Origin: Nonomuraea candida
GTDB taxonomy: Bacteria; Actinomycetota; Actinomycetes; Streptosporangiales; Streptosporangiaceae
Assembly: GCF_000725485.1 (NCBI RefSeq)
Contig: NZ_JOAG01000005.1
Span: 248,001 to 312,000 of the forward strand
Direction of reading: 5' to 3'
DNA: 64,000 nucleotides
A program made the translations under genes and the position numbers. Shown here piece by piece: positions 8,588 through 16,811 of the stretch (position 1 is the stretch's first letter; every line of letters begins with the position of its first letter). The notes under the pieces are model-generated. The model did no database searches. It had not been told where the DNA came from and was given only the letters and a program-made list of their open reading frames with translations.

Positions 8588-9943
8588 TCAGCCCTTGGCC
8601 GCCAGCATCGAGTTCGCCTTCGTCTCGGCGTCCGCGAGGAGCTGGTCGATGCCGGCGTCCTTACGGCTCAGCACGCCCGACATGGGCACGTCGAGGATGG
8701 CGTACAGCTCCTGGGCGTGCATCGGCTCGGCCTTGGGCGGGATCGTGCCGGCGGCCTGGACGTAGGACTCGTAGTTGGCGACCGGCAGGGTGGCGTTCTT
8801 CACCCGGTCGGCCTGGAGGGCCTGCCCGGTGGGCGAGTCGCCGTAGACGGCGTTGTCGGGCACGCCGACGGGGTTGCCGATGCTCTTGCCGCGGGCGAAG
8901 TCGAAGCGGCCCTTGCCGACGGTGTTGAAGCGGAAGTCGATCCACGCGAGCGCCGCCTTGGCCTCCTCGGGCGTCGCCTTCGGGTTGATCATGAACGCCT
9001 CGCCGCCGCTCAGCGACGCCTTGGCCTCGGGGAAGCCGGTGATGCCGTAGTCGGCGACGTTGCCCTTGAACTTGTTGACCACGTCGGTGACCACGTCGGG
9101 CGCGCCGAGCATCATGCCGACCTTGCCGCTGCCCATGGCGACCATCAGCGACTCCCAGCCGACCAGCAGCTTCGTGCCCATGCTGTTGTCCACCCAGCGC
9201 ATGTCGTGCAGGGTCTGCAGCACGGCCTTGCCCTCGGGGGAGTTGAAGGCGGCCTTCTTGTTGTCGGGGGTCAGGATGTCGCCGCCGCGGCCGTAGATGG
9301 CCTGGGTGAAGTGCCAGCCGCCGGTGTTGCCGCCGGAGTACTCGCCGAAGCCGACGTACCCGGGGCCGATCCCGGCGATCTTCTTGGCCGCCTCGCGGAC
9401 CTCGGCCCAGGTCTTGGGCGGGTTGTCGGGGTCGAGCCCGGCCTTGGTGAACAGGGCGCGGTTGTAGACCAGGCCGACGCTGTAGTGCACGTTCGGCACG
9501 CCGTAGACCTTGCCGTCCTTGGTGACCAGTTCCTTGTGGTCGGCGCGCAGGTCGTTCCAGTTCTTGATCACGCTGGTGTACGGCGTGATGTCGAGCGCCT
9601 GGCCCTTGGCGATCACGTCGGCGTAGTTGGTCACGGGCACCACGAACGCCGTCTCCATCTGGCCACCGGCCAGCTTGGGGCCGAACGTCTTGGGGTCGAA
9701 ACACGGCTGCTGGTCCGTGCTCTTGACCGTCACGCCGGGATGTTCCTTCATGAACGTGGCCACGTCGTCGTCCCAGGCCTGCCGCTCCTTCGGCGCGGAC
9801 TTCGCCGGCTGGCAGGCCACCGTGATCGACACGGCCTTGGCGCCGCCGGAGGCGGACGGGGTGGCGGGCTCGCCCGAGCCGCAGGCCGCCGTGGCTGTGA
9901 GGCTCAGGGCGGTTACGAGCAAGAGTCCGGTGGATCTCTGCAT
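8588..9943 (-). CDS. Sugar ABC transporter substrate-binding lipoprotein
   Basis: 451 residues. N-terminus MQRSTGLLLVTALSLTATAAC is a lipoprotein signal peptide with C21 as the lipidation site. The body is a family-1 extracellular binding protein: TWAEVREAAKKI, a repeated Trp/Tyr-rich ligand cleft (NTGGWHFTQAIYGRGG) and GGEAFMINPKATPEEAKAALAWIDF. The ATG at 9943 is preceded by AGAAGGG nine bases upstream and gives a proper signal sequence; the frame is open further upstream but through the promoter. First gene of the operon binding protein-permease-permease-GH13. Likely ligand is an alpha-glucooligosaccharide, inferred from neighbours. Confidence 0.93.
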   Translation of the reverse strand: MQRSTGLLLVTALSLTATAACGSGEPATPSASGGAKAVSITVACQPAKSAPKERQAWDDDVATFMKEHPGVTVKSTDQQPCFDPKTFGPKLAGGQMETAFVVPVTNYADVIAKGQALDITPYTSVIKNWNDLRADHKELVTKDGKVYGVPNVHYSVGLVYNRALFTKAGLDPDNPPKTWAEVREAAKKIAGIGPGYVGFGEYSGGNTGGWHFTQAIYGRGGDILTPDNKKAAFNSPEGKAVLQTLHDMRWVDNSMGTKLLVGWESLMVAMGSGKVGMMLGAPDVVTDVVNKFKGNVADYGITGFPEAKASLSGGEAFMINPKATPEEAKAALAWIDFRFNTVGKGRFDFARGKSIGNPVGVPDNAVYGDSPTGQALQADRVKNATLPVANYESYVQAAGTIPPKAEPMHAQELYAILDVPMSGVLSRKDAGIDQLLADAETKANSMLAAKG

Positions 9944-9974
9944 GGTCTGACCCTTCTGAATGCGAGGTGCCCAC

Positions 9975-10003
9975 ACCATAGGATCAGCGACCAATCTGCG
10001 CAA
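9975..10003 (-). promoter_or_regulatory. Promoter of the sugar ABC/GH13 operon
   Basis: On the minus strand: TTGCGC (10003-9998), 17-base spacer, TATGGT (9980-9975). The same -35, spacer length and -10 occur ahead of the GH87 gene at 11402-11430. Transcription should start near 9968, about 25 bases before the ATG. Confidence 0.65.
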
Positions 10004-10022
10004 TATTTCAACTTCACATTGC
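10000..10022. promoter_or_regulatory. 23-base inverted repeat overlapping the -35
   Basis: Arms GCAATAT and ATTGC flank a 23-base element. Reading on the minus strand, TTGC, 11 bases, then GAAATATTGCG is matched at 11381-11406 in front of the GH87 gene with identical spacing. It is a candidate binding site for a shared regulator, most simply the LacI protein encoded between the two promoters. Confidence 0.55.
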
Positions 10023-10181
10023 AAGATAACGACTGAGTTACGCCGTCAGGTGGAGGTGGGTCTACCTCGCGATACAGGGCGGGCGGGGTGACCGGCACGT
10101 GCGCGGCGCCGGACGCCGGGCAACGTGGGCTCGCGTCGCGGCGGGTCACCGGTGAAGGGTCAGCGGGCGTTTCCTGGAGGG

Positions 10182-10212
10182 CCGCCCGCCGGAGTGCGGC
10201 GGGTGGCGGGCC
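10182..10212 (-). terminator. Possible hairpin after the LacI gene
   Basis: CCGCCCGCC (10182-10190) can pair with the GGCGGGTGGCGG segment at 10198-10209, with a bulge. It lies just past the stop of the LacI gene at 10237. The remaining DNA between 10025 and 10181 shows no gene. Confidence 0.35.
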
Positions 10213-10236
10213 ACGTCGGAGCGTAAAGGATGACCA

Positions 10237-11226
10237 TCAGGTCCGGGCGCGCGCCGTGGAGGCGCGCACCACCAGCTCCGGCTCGAACAGCAGCTCGTCC
10301 GCCGGCACCACGGCCTTGTCGATCTGGGCCACCAGCAGGTCCACCGCCGCCCGCCCCATCGCGTCGATCGGCTGGCGGACGGTGGTGAGCGGCGGCTCGG
10401 TGCAGTTCATCAGCGCCGAGTCGTCGAACCCGATGACCGACACGTCCGCGGGCACCGCCAGCCCGGCCCGCCGGGCGGCCCGGACCGTGCCCAGCGCGAG
10501 CAGGTCGCTCGCGCAGATCACGCCCGTCACCCCGCGCCTGACCAGCCGCGCCGCGGCGGCGTGCCCGCCCTCCAGCGAGAACATCGTGTGCTCCACCAGC
10601 TCGACATCACCCCCCTGCGCCTGGAAGGTCTCCAGCTTGCGCCGCGAGGGCATGTGGTCCTTGGGCCCGAGCACCATGCCGATCCGCTCGTGCCCGAGCG
10701 CGCGCAGGTGGGCGACGGCCATCTCCGCCGCCACCACGTCGTCGCACGACACCTGCGGGAAGTCGAGGCGCTGAACCGCGGCGTTGACCAGGACCGTGGG
10801 CAGCTTGCGCTCGTGCAGCAGCTCGTAGTGGCCGTGGGAGGCGTCGGCCTGCGCGTAGAGCCCGCCGGCGAAGACCACACCGCTGACCTGCTGCTGGAGC
10901 AGCAGGTCCACGTAGTCGGCCTCCGAGACGCCGCCCACCGTGCGGGTGCACAGCACGGAGGTGAAGCCCTGCTGCGCCAGCGCGCCGCCGACCACTTCCG
11001 CGAAGGCGGGGAAGATCGGGTTCTGCAGCTCGGGCAGCACCAGGCCGACCAGCCGGGCGCGGTCGCCGCGCAGCTGGGTGGGCCGCTCGTAGCCGAGCAC
11101 GTCGAGCGCCGTCAGCACGGCCTCGCGGGTCGCGTCGGACACCCCGGGCTTGCCGTTGAGCACGCGGCTCACGGTCGCCTCGCTCACTCCGACCTTCTTG
11201 GCCACCTCTGCGAGTCGTCGCGTCAT
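10237..11226 (-). CDS. LacI-family regulator of the alpha-glucan locus
   Basis: 329 residues. HTH at the extreme N-terminus: RLAEVAKKVGVSEATVSRV followed by LNGKPGVSDATREAVLTAL, then hinge and a sugar-binding-type effector domain ending GFDDSALMNCTEPPLTTVRQP. Start chosen at 11226 (MTRRLAEV); the nine extra codons upstream are unlikely because a -10 box lies there. It sits between, and on the same strand as, the importer operon and is divergent from the GH87 gene, so it is placed to control both. A TTGCAA-centred site overlaps its own promoter, suggesting autoregulation. Confidence 0.93.
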   Translation of the reverse strand: MTRRLAEVAKKVGVSEATVSRVLNGKPGVSDATREAVLTALDVLGYERPTQLRGDRARLVGLVLPELQNPIFPAFAEVVGGALAQQGFTSVLCTRTVGGVSEADYVDLLLQQQVSGVVFAGGLYAQADASHGHYELLHERKLPTVLVNAAVQRLDFPQVSCDDVVAAEMAVAHLRALGHERIGMVLGPKDHMPSRRKLETFQAQGGDVELVEHTMFSLEGGHAAAARLVRRGVTGVICASDLLALGTVRAARRAGLAVPADVSVIGFDDSALMNCTEPPLTTVRQPIDAMGRAAVDLLVAQIDKAVVPADELLFEPELVVRASTARART

Positions 11227-11232
11227 GCGCAA

Positions 11233-11267
11233 ACTATACGGCCTTCCGCGCAACCGCTTGCAACGGC
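11233..11267 (-). promoter_or_regulatory. Promoter and operator-like site of the LacI gene, probably leaderless
   Basis: On the minus strand, TATAGT occupies 11238-11233, only six bases before the ATG at 11226, so the transcript should begin at or next to the start codon. No ribosome binding site is present. TTGCAA at 11263-11258, with a 19-base gap, is both the -35 candidate and part of a TTGCAAGCGGTTGCG element typical of LacI-family operators. Confidence 0.5.
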
Positions 11268-11382
11268 TTACGTCGATCGAACGTCGGGCCTTGCGCCCCG
11301 CCGCGACGGGCTTCCCGCGCCTTTCCGCTCTCTGACCAGCAGGGAGACGGGACAGGACGTGATCGAAGCCAGTCGATGGTTT

Positions 11383-11430
11383 GCGAAATGTCGTCGAAAT
11401 ATTGCGGCCATCTATCGGACATCTTATGGT
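11383..11430 (+). promoter_or_regulatory. Promoter and upstream inverted repeat of the GH87 gene
   Basis: TTGCGG (11402-11407), 17-base spacer, TATGGT (11425-11430), with a 23-base element at 11383-11405 overlapping the -35. The whole block aligns with the promoter of the ABC operon (9975-10022, opposite strand): same boxes, same spacings and further matches in the spacer and downstream. This indicates co-regulation. Confidence 0.65.
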
Positions 11431-11463
11431 TCGGCCATCCGCCTTACCCGAAGGGCCACCCCC

Positions 11464-14400
11464 ATGAGAGCTCTGCTAGCCGCCCTTGCGTTACTCACCG
11501 GATTCCTCGCCGCGCCGCCACCGCCCGCCCAGGCCGCCACCCAGGCCGTCGCCCAGGCCGCGGCCGAGACGAACCTGGCCGCGGGCAAACCCGCCACCGC
11601 CTCCAGCCACACCGACGTCTACCGCCCCGCCCACGTCACCGACGGCAACCAGGCCACCTACTGGGAATCGGCCAATCATGCCTTCCCCCAATGGATCCAG
11701 GTCGACCTCGGCGCCACCGCCACCCTGACCCGGGTCGTGCTCAAACTGCCCACCGGCTGGCCCAGCCGCACCCAGACCCTCACCCTCCAGGGCAGCACCA
11801 ACGGCACCGCCTTCACCACCATCACCGCCTCCGCCACCCACGCCCTCAACCCCGCCGCCACCCTCACCTTCCCCGCCACCACCACCCGCCACCTGCGCGT
11901 CCACATCACCGCCAACAGCGCCTGGCCCGCCGCCCAGCTGTCCGAACTCGAAGCCTGGGGCACCGCCCCCGACACCCCCGGCGGCACCAACCTGGCCACC
12001 GGCAAGACCGTGACCGCCTCCGGCCACACCCACACCTACGTCCCCGCCCACGCCAACGACGGCAACCTGAACACCTACTGGGAAGGCGGCGCCTACCCCG
12101 CCACCCTCACCACCCACCTCGGCGCCGACGCCGACCTGACCTCCGTCACCGTCAAACTCAACCCCGACCCCGCCTGGACCCGCCGCACCCAGACCCTCCA
12201 GATCCTCGGCCGCACCCAGAACACCACCACCTACACCACCCTGGCCGCCCAGGCCACCCACACCTTCGACCCCGCCACCGGCAACACCGTCACCATCCCG
12301 GTCACCGGCAAGGCCGCCGACGTGCAACTGCGCTTCACCGCCAACACCGGCGCCCCCAGCGGCCAGGTCGCCGAACTGCAGATCCTCGGCACCCCCGCCC
12401 CCAACCCCGACCTCACCGTCTCCGGCCTGACCTCCTCGCCGGCCTCGCCCGTCGAGACCGACGCGGTGACACTGTCGGCCACGGTGAAGAACGCCGGCAC
12501 CGCCGCCTCCGCCGCCACCTCGGTCACCTTCTACGCCGGCGACACGAAGGTGGGCAGCGCCGCCGTGGGCGCGCTGGCCGCCGGCGCCTCCGCCACCGTC
12601 TCGGCCGGCATCGGGCCGAGGGACGCGGGGACGTACCAGCTCTCGGCCAAGGTGGACGAGGACGGCGAGGTCGCCGAGCAGAACGAGGCCAACAACGCCA
12701 CCACCGCCACCCTCACCGTCCGGCCCGCCGACACCGCCGACCTGGTCGCCGCCCCCGTCTCCTGGACGCCGGGCAACCCGGCCGCGGGCAACCCGGTGAC
12801 GTTCTCGGTCGCGATCAGGAACCAGGGCACCGTGGCCTCCAGCGGCGGCTCCCACGGCATCACGCTCACCGTCGCCGACGACGCCGGCACCGTGGTGAAG
12901 ACGCTGACCGGCTCGGCCGGCGGCGCGATCGCCCCCGGCGCCACCACCGCCCCGGTCTCCCTGGGCACGTGGACGGCGGCCAACGGCAAGTACACCGTCA
13001 AGACCGTGCTGGCCCCCGACGCCAACGAGCTGCCCGTCAAGCGGGCCAACAACACCAGCACGCTGCCGCTGTTCGTGGGACGCGGCGCCAACATGCCGTA
13101 CGACACGTACGAGGCCGAGGACGCCGCGATCGGCGGCGGCGCGGCCCGCGTCGGCCCCAGCAGGGAGATCGGCACCGTCGCCGGCGAGGCGTCCGGGCGG
13201 CGCGCGGTCACCCTGAACCAGACCGGCGCCTACGTCGAGTTCACCACCAGGGCGCCCACGAACACCCTGGTCACCCGCTTCTCGATGCCGGACGCGCCGG
13301 GCGGCGGCGGCATCACCTCCACCCTGAACGTCTACGTGAACGGCGCCTTCCACAAGGCCGTCAACCTGACCTCCCGCTACGCCTGGCTGTACGGCCCGGA
13401 GGCGAGCCCGAACAACAACCCGGCCTCCGGCCCGCCCCGGCACATTTACGACGAGGCGCACCTCCTCCTCGGCACCACCGTCCCGGCCGGCAGCAAGATC
13501 AGGCTGCAGAAGGACGCCGCCAACTCCACCACCTACGCGATCGACTTCGTGGACTTCGAGCAGGTGACGCCGATCGCCAACCCGGACCCGGCCAAGTACG
13601 CCGTGCCGGCCGGGTTCACCCACCAGGACGTGCAGAACGCCCTCGACAAGGCCCGCATGGACGCCGGCCTGACCGGCGTCTACCTGCCCGCGGGCGACTA
13701 CCAGACGCACACCAAGTTCCACGTCTACGGCAAGGCGATCAAGGTGGTCGGGGCCGGCCCCTGGTTCACCAGGTTCCACGCGCCCTCCGGCCAGTCGAAC
13801 ACCGACGTGGGCTTCCGCGCGGACGCCACCGCCAACGGCTCGACGTTCGCGAGCTTCGCCTACTTCGGCAACTACGTCGAGCGCATCGACGGCCCCGGCA
13901 AGGTCTTCGACCTGTCGAACGTGGCGAACATGACCCTTGAGGACCTCTGGGTCGAGCACCAGATCTGCATGTTGTGGGGCACCAACACCGACAACCTGAC
14001 GATCAGGAACTCGCGGATCAGGAACGTCTTCGCCGACGGCCTCAACCTCACCAACGGCAGCACCGGCAACCGCGTGACCAACATCGAGACCAGGTCCACG
14101 GGCGACGACAGCTTCGCGCTGTTCTCGGCCACCGACAACAACCCCGGCCAGCAGTTCGGCAACGTCTACGAGAACCTGACCTCGCTGCTGACCTGGCGGG
14201 CCGCCGGCCTGGCCGTGTACGGCGGCTACGACAACACGTTCCGCAACATCCACATCGCCGACACGCTGGTGTACTCGGGCGTCACGATCAGCTCGCTCGA
14301 CTTCGGGTACCCGATGCACGGCTTCGGCGCCAGCCCGCCCACCACGTTCGACAACATCTCGCTGGTGCGGGCCGGCGGGCACTTCTGGGGCCAGCAGACG

Positions 14401-14757
14401 TTCCCGGCGATGTGGCTGTTCTCCTCCTCGAAGGTGTTCCAGGGCATCCGCATCAGCAACCTGGACATCGTGGACCCGACCTATAGCGGGATCATGTTCC
14501 AGACCGGCTACTCCAACCCGAGCACGCCGCTGAACCCGATCAAGGACACGGTCTTCACGAACGTGTCGATCAGCGGGGCGCAGAAGAGCGGCGACGCCTT
14601 CGACGCCAAGTCCGGCTTCGGCATCTGGGTGAACGAGTTGCCCGAGCCCGGCCAGGGCCCGGCGATCGGCTCGGCCACCTTCAACGGCCTGCGCTTCAGC
14701 GGCAACCACCAGAACATCAAGAACACGACCTCGACGTTCACCCTGACCGTGAACTAG
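11464..14757 (+). CDS. Secreted multidomain GH87 alpha-1,3-glucanase (mutanase)
   Basis: 1097 residues. Signal peptide about 1-25 (cleavage near AQA). Two discoidin/CBM32-type modules at about 35-166 and 175-310 (each opens NLAxGKxxTAS and has DGNxxTYWE), two CARDB modules at about 313-420 and 421-540, a CBM35/CBM6-like module starting YDTYEAEDA at about 547-705, then a right-handed beta-helix catalytic domain at about 713-1097. The catalytic domain has D858 in ADGLN and D881-D882 in TGDDSFA; as I recall, characterised GH87 enzymes use three aspartates with this same 23/24-residue spacing. The enzyme should cut alpha-1,3-glucan outside the cell. Codon choice changes sharply near 12410, at the module boundary. 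Confidence 0.88.
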   Translation: MRALLAALALLTGFLAAPPPPAQAATQAVAQAAAETNLAAGKPATASSHTDVYRPAHVTDGNQATYWESANHAFPQWIQVDLGATATLTRVVLKLPTGWPSRTQTLTLQGSTNGTAFTTITASATHALNPAATLTFPATTTRHLRVHITANSAWPAAQLSELEAWGTAPDTPGGTNLATGKTVTASGHTHTYVPAHANDGNLNTYWEGGAYPATLTTHLGADADLTSVTVKLNPDPAWTRRTQTLQILGRTQNTTTYTTLAAQATHTFDPATGNTVTIPVTGKAADVQLRFTANTGAPSGQVAELQILGTPAPNPDLTVSGLTSSPASPVETDAVTLSATVKNAGTAASAATSVTFYAGDTKVGSAAVGALAAGASATVSAGIGPRDAGTYQLSAKVDEDGEVAEQNEANNATTATLTVRPADTADLVAAPVSWTPGNPAAGNPVTFSVAIRNQGTVASSGGSHGITLTVADDAGTVVKTLTGSAGGAIAPGATTAPVSLGTWTAANGKYTVKTVLAPDANELPVKRANNTSTLPLFVGRGANMPYDTYEAEDAAIGGGAARVGPSREIGTVAGEASGRRAVTLNQTGAYVEFTTRAPTNTLVTRFSMPDAPGGGGITSTLNVYVNGAFHKAVNLTSRYAWLYGPEASPNNNPASGPPRHIYDEAHLLLGTTVPAGSKIRLQKDAANSTTYAIDFVDFEQVTPIANPDPAKYAVPAGFTHQDVQNALDKARMDAGLTGVYLPAGDYQTHTKFHVYGKAIKVVGAGPWFTRFHAPSGQSNTDVGFRADATANGSTFASFAYFGNYVERIDGPGKVFDLSNVANMTLEDLWVEHQICMLWGTNTDNLTIRNSRIRNVFADGLNLTNGSTGNRVTNIETRSTGDDSFALFSATDNNPGQQFGNVYENLTSLLTWRAAGLAVYGGYDNTFRNIHIADTLVYSGVTISSLDFGYPMHGFGASPPTTFDNISLVRAGGHFWGQQTFPAMWLFSSSKVFQGIRISNLDIVDPTYSGIMFQTGYSNPSTPLNPIKDTVFTNVSISGAQKSGDAFDAKSGFGIWVNELPEPGQGPAIGSATFNGLRFSGNHQNIKNTTSTFTLTVN

Positions 14758-14762
14758 CGGTC

Positions 14763-14789
14763 CCCGCCCGGAGCCCGGCTCCGGGCGGG
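14763..14789. terminator. Strong hairpin between convergent GH87 and PfkB genes
   Basis: Two perfect 13-base arms (14763-14775 and 14777-14789) around a single base. It starts six bases past the GH87 stop codon and also faces the end of the PfkB gene. Confidence 0.8.
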
Positions 14790-14804
14790 CCCGGAAGCCG
14801 CTCT

Positions 14805-14881
14805 GCCGGGCGGCCCCTGCCCAGAGGCCGGCCCCGGTGGGCGGCCCCTGCCTAGAGGTCGGCCCTGGTGGGCAGTCCCTG
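14805..14881. repeat. Tandem copies of the 3' end of the PfkB gene (31-base unit)
   Basis: The 31 bases 14851-14881, which include the stop codon (14852-14854), are repeated at 14820-14850 with 26 of 31 matches; all differences are transitions. A third, more decayed copy lies at about 14791-14819. The stop is lost in the first copy (CTA to CCA). Confidence 0.75.
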
Positions 14882-15724
14882 CCAGTCGCTGACGCCGGTC
14901 GCCGCGGCGGCGCTCAACAGCGCGCCGCGGCGCAGGCGTTCCTGGGGAAGGAGGCCGTCCAGCGCGGCGCTGATGTAGCCGGCCGCGAACGCCTCCCCCG
15001 CCCCCGAGGCGTCCACCAGGGGGACCTGCCAGCCCTCGACGTCGTACCGCATCCGGTCGGCCCGCACGCTGGCGCCCTTCGCGCCCCGGTCCACCACGAC
15101 CTCCCGCTCGGGCGTGAGGGCGGGCTTGACCAGATCGAGCTCGTCCTGGCGGAGGAAGAGCAGGTGCGACTCGCAGGCCAGCTCGCCGAGCACCTCCTCG
15201 GCCTCGCGCACCGACGGCCACAGCTCGGGGACGTACTCGACGGCGAAGGAGATCACGATCCCGGCGTTCCTGGCCGCGCTCACGGCGGCGCGCACGGCTT
15301 CCAGCGCGTCCCGGCCCAGGGCCGCCGTGACGCCCGTCACGTGGAGCATCTTGGCGCGCGCGATCCGGTCGATGGGCACGTTGCCCGGCGAGAGGAGCGA
15401 GCCCGCCGACCCGGCCCGGTAGTGCGTCACCCTGGGCTCGCGGCCCACTCGCGACTCGCGCAGGAGCAGCCCCGTGCGCGCGCCCTCGGCCACCCGCACG
15501 TCCGCGACGTCCACGCCCTCGCCCCGCAGGACGGTCAGCGCCCTGGCGCCCAGCTCGTCGCCGCCCACCTTGCCCAGATAGGCTGCCCGGTGGCCGAGCC
15601 GGGCCAGCGCGACGGCGAGGGTGAACTCCGGCCCGCAGACGTCCAGCCTGGCCTCGGTCTCGTGGCGGACGCGACCACTGGAGACGACCCCCAGCGGCTC
15701 GCCCAGCGTGTAGAGGTCCGTCAT
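14852..15724 (-). CDS. PfkB-family (ribokinase-like) protein with altered active site
   Basis: 290 residues, normal for PfkB sugar kinases. Fold markers are present: ALARLGHRAAYLGKVGGDELG near the N-terminus and VDASGAGEAFAAGYISA near the C-terminus. Key positions differ from the family: the GAGD catalytic Asp is Glu (GAGEAF), the substrate motif GGxxxNxA reads CGPEFTLA so the binding Asn is Leu, and the usual DPNxRxxLW reads AVEYVPELW. It may act on an unusual substrate, bind without catalysis, or be a weak kinase. Start MTDLYTLGE at 15724 matches relatives. It stands alone, convergent with GH87 and divergent from a secreted-protein gene. Confidence 0.8.
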   Translation of the reverse strand: MTDLYTLGEPLGVVSSGRVRHETEARLDVCGPEFTLAVALARLGHRAAYLGKVGGDELGARALTVLRGEGVDVADVRVAEGARTGLLLRESRVGREPRVTHYRAGSAGSLLSPGNVPIDRIARAKMLHVTGVTAALGRDALEAVRAAVSAARNAGIVISFAVEYVPELWPSVREAEEVLGELACESHLLFLRQDELDLVKPALTPEREVVVDRGAKGASVRADRMRYDVEGWQVPLVDASGAGEAFAAGYISAALDGLLPQERLRRGALLSAAAATGVSDWQGLPTRADL

Positions 15725-15752
15725 GCGGCAGACTGTAGTACGGGGCACTGCT

Positions 15753-15767
15753 TCAAAATGATTTTTC
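15753..15767. promoter_or_regulatory. Fur/Zur-like box between divergent genes
   Basis: TCAAAATGATTTTTC matches the actinobacterial Zur consensus TGAAAATGATTTTCA at 12 of 15 positions, including the whole AAAATGATTTT core. It lies 29 bases upstream of the PfkB ATG and 147 bases upstream of the secreted-protein gene, inside an unusually AT-rich stretch (15735-15870). Confidence 0.4.
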
Positions 15768-15913
15768 CTGCATAAGCCCAGGTTAAACCCGTGATCAAAT
15801 ATTTCTCGTAACTTTGGCGAACTTTTCCCTCATCCCGTGGCTCAAAGTAGTAGAGAGATCGGCCACCCCGAAGCCGGTCTGAAGTCAATACGGGGAGAGG
15901 AATCAGCACCCTC

Positions 15914-16657
15914 ATGAAGAAGACCACTGTAGGTATCCTTTCCGCCATGGTCGGCGGAGCCATGCTGGTGTCGGGCGCGGGGGCTGCCTCGGCCGCCACC
16001 AAGGCCGACACCAGGCTCTACATCCGTGACATCAGCCCCAACCCCGTCGTCGTCCAGCCGGGCTCGGAGACGACCGCCTACTTCAACGTGGGCGCCGGCC
16101 GCGACGTCGAGCGGGTCGAGCTCAGCGTGGCCCCGGCCTCGCAGAACTTCCGCACCTTCCGGGCCAAGGACGCCAAGGACCTGGAGGGCTGGCGCTGGGC
16201 CATCGGGTTCAACGAGAACGACTACGAGGGCAAGTGGAAGGCCACGGCCGTGGCCTTCGACGAGGACGGCAAGGAAGTCGCCACCGACTCGGCGTTCTTC
16301 TCGGTCGACATCGAGGAGGGCAAGGCCGCGACGGTGATCTCGCGCTTCGACGCCGGCCCCTCCAAGGTCCGCAAGGGCAAGTCGATCTACTTCTCCGGCA
16401 CCCTCCTGGAGAAGGAGCGCCGCGGCTGGGACGGCGTGCGCGGCGAGCGCGTGCACGTCTACTACCAGGCCAACGGCTCCAGCGCCTGGAAGTGGGTCGC
16501 CTCCGACTACACCGACCGTCGCGGCAAGTTCTACGCCAAGACCAAGGCGTACAAGAGCGGCACCTTCCGCGCCGTCTACAACGGTGACAGCGAGCTCGAG
16601 GGCACCAAGAGCCGCACGGACTACGTGCGGGTCTACGGCCCCTGGTGGCGTCGCTAG
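15914..16657 (+). CDS. Secreted protein with Ig-like/immunogenic-type repeats, function unknown
   Basis: 247 residues. Signal peptide MKKTTVGILSAMVGGAMLVSG to about residue 28 (ASA). The mature part has two beta-rich halves: about 30-135 (VVVQPGSETTAYFNVGAG, typical of a Ca/surface-type Ig-like domain) and about 140-240 (GKSIYFSGTLLEKE, KFYAKTKAYKSGTFRAVYNGD), the second resembling bacterial Ig-like domains that contain GTF/YRAxYxGD. It probably sits outside the cell. It has its own AT-rich promoter region and a strong terminator, so it is monocistronic. No enzyme motif is visible. Confidence 0.8.
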   Translation: MKKTTVGILSAMVGGAMLVSGAGAASAATKADTRLYIRDISPNPVVVQPGSETTAYFNVGAGRDVERVELSVAPASQNFRTFRAKDAKDLEGWRWAIGFNENDYEGKWKATAVAFDEDGKEVATDSAFFSVDIEEGKAATVISRFDAGPSKVRKGKSIYFSGTLLEKERRGWDGVRGERVHVYYQANGSSAWKWVASDYTDRRGKFYAKTKAYKSGTFRAVYNGDSELEGTKSRTDYVRVYGPWWRR

Positions 16658-16670
16658 TCCATCCTCCTGG

Positions 16671-16697
16671 AGCCCGGCCCCTTCACGGGGCCGGGCT
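16671..16697 (+). terminator. Intrinsic-type hairpin after the secreted-protein gene
   Basis: Perfect 11-base arms (AGCCCGGCCCC at 16671-16681 and its complement at 16687-16697) with a five-base loop, 13 bases past the stop codon. Confidence 0.85.
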
Positions 16698-16811
16698 TCC
16701 GGCTTTCCGGGGCCGGTCCCGGGATTCTTTGCCCTTCGCGGGGTTTAGCGATCACTCAATCGCAGCATGGACAGTCCCATTGCGTTGATCGAACCCCGAA
16801 GGAGCCTCAGC

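Noticed and set aside
11491..14709. 1072-codon frame antisense to GH87
   Set aside because: Composition is Gly/Val/Ala-rich with no recognisable family and no ribosome binding site; shadow of the real gene.
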